Below, piece after piece: positions 61,121-64,000 of a stretch of 64,000 bases of DNA. The notes below the pieces were generated by a model. The model saw only the letters and a program-made list of their open reading frames with translations, was not told the DNA's origin and did not search any database. A program made the position numbers and the translations under genes. Source of the stretch: Phoenix dactylifera (Eukaryota; Streptophyta; Magnoliopsida; Arecales; Arecaceae); the NCBI RefSeq assembly GCF_009389715.1, contig NC_052409.1:7179605-7243604 (forward strand), in the 5' to 3' direction. Position 1 is the first letter of the stretch; every line of letters starts with the position of its first letter.

Positions 61121-61130
61121 CCGCCTATTT
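61121..61130 (+). promoter_or_regulatory. TATA-like box (CTATTTAAT) for the retrotransposon-type gene
   Basis: CCTATTTAATCGGGGG lies about 270 bp upstream of the ATG. A transcript starting near 61155 would include a leader exon ending at 61266 (CCG|GTGAGT) and an intron closing at CATTAG (61388-61393), three bases before the ATG. Confidence 0.45.
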
Positions 61131-61395
61131 AATCGGGGGCCTTTCCCCGTCCGTCTTCTTCTTTACAGATATTTTCAAGTTTCCCCTTTGCGCTGCTGTT
61201 GCTGCCGTCGGACTGTTCACTTGTTTCTCCTTTGGCGCTCTCGGAGCCGTTCTTACCTCTTTTCCGGTGAGTTTTCCCCATTCTTCTACTTAGGGCTCTC
61301 CATACTTTCCCCTCTTATACTAGTGTACTCCAGTCGCTCCGGTCTTTCCCCCCTTCCTGTCCCCGTCCTGACCGTAGGTTTATTGGCCATTAGGA

Positions 61396-63764
61396 ATGGG
61401 CGAAGTGAGAGCAGACCAAATTAAGTCGGAGCTGGTCGCCACAGACTTAGACAGACTCGTGGCTCGGTACCACCTTCCCGAGGCCTGCAACGCCACGCTC
61501 CCGGGGCCTGAGGAGAGGATGTCCCATCCTCCTCCAGGGAAGATCGCCATCAATGAGGGCATTCTCCAGGCCGGGTTCCGCTTTCCCCCTTCGGACTTGG
61601 TCATGCAGGTGCTACGGGGTTTAAGAGTGGCACCGACGCAACTGGTGCCGAACTCGTGGCGGGCCCTGACGGTCTTCCAGGTTCTCTGCCGTATGCACGA
61701 GATCCCCGCCACCCTGAATGTTTTTTGGGAGTTCTACAGCCTGAGCGGCCACCCCCAGGACAAAGGGTGGTGGTGCTTCGCAGCGCGGCGAGGATGCGGC
61801 CTTGTCAAGGAGGCTCCTACCTCCATTCACAAATGGAAGGAGCGCTTCTTTTTTGTTGATGCAGATCCCTCTTGGGAAATCAGGGCGACCTGGGAGACCC
61901 CGATGAAGTCTCCGATCGGCCTATCGAGACTGTCAAGGGAGGAGTCCGATGGCTTGGCCGCCTTGAAGGGGTTGGTTGCCGAGGGCCAGCTCCCCCCGGT
62001 GGCCCGCCTTATTTCCGAGGATACTTTGGTGAATGTTGGTCTGAGCTCGGTCCCCACCGACCGTGAGTCCGCCACCGATTCTTTCTTGACTTTTTCCCTT
62101 CTTTCGTCCCGTTCTTTCCTTTGGTTTCTCCGTCTCCGACTATCCCGTCCTTTTTGCAGAGATCGACGACGTCATGCGGTCGGTGAAGACAAAGGCTGTT
62201 GGTAGGGCGTCCCTGCTGGAAGCAGCCCAGAGGAGGAAACGAGCTCTTCCGAGCGGGGCCCCACCGGCGAAGAAGTCCCGTAAGGAGGTGCCTCCGACGC
62301 CGACCGACGAGTCCGGGCCCACCGATCAGGGAGACGTCGTGGGCACGGACCGGCAGCTGACGCTGTATCAGCCCTCCGGTGGTAAGATTGCCGCTACTCC
62401 GGAGGTATCATCCGAGCCTGCCCGAGACGGACGGGTCGGACGTGATCGGTCCCCGACCCGGCCTTCGACTCGGTCGGCTCCTGATGACTCGAGGAGGGAC
62501 GCGCCGAGGCCCCGACCGAGCGGGACCCTATCAATTCCTGGGGTGACCCCCGCCCCGAGCGCGATCGGCCGGACTCTTCCCCAGGCGATGGATAGGGGTA
62601 AGGCTGCAGAACCACCGTCCGGCTCTGGGGAGAAATCGGGGTCTGCCTTCACTACCGATGGCGCCCGAAATCTCATCGAAACAGTGCTGCTGGAGAAGGA
62701 CCGTCGGCGGGTCCGGGAGTTGGAGGTCTCTGACGTTGGGGCTGCCAGCTGTGTCTGTCTCATGTCGGTGAGTGTTCTTCTGGCCGCTTTTCACCATTTA
62801 TTGGCTCTGTTGTTCTCCGCCTGACTCCCTTATTTTTCCTATTTCTTAGCTCGCCCAGTACATGATCCGTCTGGAGGAGTGCTACAAGGAACAGGCGGGG
62901 CTTCTGGCGAAGGCCGAGGACCGGCTGAAAGCAGTGGAAAAGGGAGGCCAGGCTGTGGCAGGCAGGACGACCGGGGACTTCGAGGCGAGGCTCCGGGAGG
63001 CCGAAGAGCGGGCACTCGGCTTTGCTGCCCTCGAGAAGCAACTGTTGGAGGCTCAGGAGCAGCTCAAGGTTGCCTCGGGTCTCGAGGGCGAGGTCAAGAA
63101 GGCGGATGAGCGGGCCGAGAAGCAGTCCCGGAAGGCTGCCGACTACCGGGAGAGGTGGGAGAAGGCCCAGCGGTCAGCCGACAACGCCCGCAACCGAATC
63201 CGGTCTCTTGAAGCTAAGCTGGGCGAATTGGAGTCGGCCTTGGAGAAGTCCCGTGCGAGCGATCAGGAGCTTCATTCGCGCCTGACGGAGGCTGAGGCTG
63301 CTCGCATTGCTGCCGAAGCGAAGCACAAGGAGGCTCGGGCTGAGCTGCTGAGGGTCTCCACCGAGGCGGAAGGCCGGATTGTGGCGAAGGTCTTGGAGGC
63401 GAAAGCCCAGATTATGGAGCGGGCAGAGGCGGCGCTGGCCGAGAGGAGTGCGGAAATCGGGCGTCAGGCGGTAGAGGCTTATCGCCAGTCCGCCGAGTTC
63501 GCTCATGATATGTCGGAGGCAGTACAGACCTATCGTCAGTCCGACGAGTTTGTCCGTGACGCGTCGGACGCGGGGGCCGAAGCCTTTATCTTAGGCTTCG
63601 AGGAGGGCCTGGCAAGGGTGTCGGCTAAGTACCCCGAAGTTGACCTGAGCGAGATTTCCCTTCTCGACTCCTCTCCGGCGCCATTGCCTGCTGGTTCTCC
63701 TGCTGCTTCCCTACCTCCTGCGGACGAGCCCGACGTTCCCGACCCGGGAGTTCCTCCAAGCTGA
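61396..63764 (+). CDS. Spliced retrotransposon-type coiled-coil protein (putative gypsy-type transposon domain)
   Basis: Three coding exons, 61396-62062, 62160-62767 and 62850-63764, joined in phase (donors GTGAGT and GTGAGT; acceptors TTTTTGCAG and TTTCTTAG) to give 729 aa. A leader intron probably precedes the ATG. The N-terminal 200 residues (FRFPPSDLVMQVLRGLRVAP, WRALTVFQVLC, WKERFFFVD) resemble the 'putative gypsy type transposon' domain (PF04195-like). The middle is a Pro/Arg/Ser-rich region. The last 300 residues are a Glu/Ala/Arg-rich coiled coil. A near-AATAAA signal (AATGAAAATTAATGC) follows at 63845. No lesion. No gag, RT or integrase is visible before the right edge. It could be the extra ORF of a large Gypsy element or a standalone gene derived from one. 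GC-rich compared with its neighbours. Confidence 0.7.
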
Positions 63765-63889
63765 CCTCTTGTACCTTTCGTTGTCTTCTCTTTTTTTTGT
63801 ATACCGGGGTTTTGCCAAATTGTATGGGCCTCGGCCCTGAAACAATGAAAATTAATGCAAGTTGAATGTTTCTTCATCTCGCCTTCGTC

Positions 63890-64000
63890 CTTCTTTTTCT
63901 TTTAACTCTCGGTAGCGTCTTGCTGACTCCTGGCTCCCGAAATTCTTCCGGCGCTAGGCCAGGCATCCGAGGGTTAGGCCTCAGGAAACTCTTCCGGCGC
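63890..64000. repeat. Short repeat at the right edge (CTTCCGGCGC)
   Basis: AAATTCTTCCGGCGC and AAACTCTTCCGGCGC lie about 50 bp apart with AGGCC(A/T)-type sequence between them. The array or element continues past the window. Confidence 0.5.

Overview
This is plant nuclear DNA. Spliced genes with GT-AG introns, long AT-rich introns and intergenic DNA, a plastid-DNA insertion, LINEs, SINEs, MITEs, a hAT element and LTR-retrotransposon sequence all point that way. The gene set (LCBK1-type sphingoid base kinase, mitochondrial PDH-E2, an At1g33260-type receptor-like kinase, a CYP89A pair) fits a monocot. A palm is my best guess, from the overall style of genes and repeats, but nothing in the window proves the family. 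All exon boundaries were called by eye from GT-AG sites, reading-frame phase and protein homology.

Region by region. (1) 1-1600: the first coding exon of a minus-strand gene that runs off the left edge, two G-boxes upstream of it, and a nuclear copy of the plastid trnG-UCC/trnR-UCU spacer. (2) 2779-18700, minus: a complete eight-coding-exon LCBK1 gene (769 aa predicted). Its 5.7-kb intron 4 carries a dead hAT transposon (about 9228-13868). (3) 19305-19763: a 5'-truncated LINE tail. (4) 20961-35521, minus: a complete 19-exon gene for the dihydrolipoamide acetyltransferase (E2) of mitochondrial pyruvate dehydrogenase (563 aa predicted), with an Au-like SINE and MITEs in its introns. (5) 35.6-46.2 kb: repeat-rich intergenic DNA with a 3,046-bp solo LTR (38541-41586, exact 5-bp target duplication) and a tRNA-type SINE. 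(6) 46757-47950, plus: a two-exon membrane-anchored receptor-like kinase (367 aa) whose catalytic loop has Thr where Lys is usual. (7) 50.8-58.2 kb, minus: two CYP89A cytochrome P450 genes in tandem. The upstream copy is intact (508 aa). The other is a pseudogene with frameshifts, and a LINE split its last codons from the rest (11-bp duplication); a 496-bp MITE then entered the LINE (perfect 8-bp duplication). (8) 60-64 kb, plus: a 69-bp tandem array and an intact spliced gene for a retrotransposon-type coiled-coil protein (729 aa predicted), near the right edge.

The host genes are functionally unrelated: sphingolipid phosphorylation, entry of pyruvate into the TCA cycle, a signalling kinase and oxidative metabolism. 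Transposable elements link the story. They account for the large introns, killed one P450 and supply most of the intergenic DNA. I see no CRISPR array, no prokaryotic operon and no virus-derived gene.
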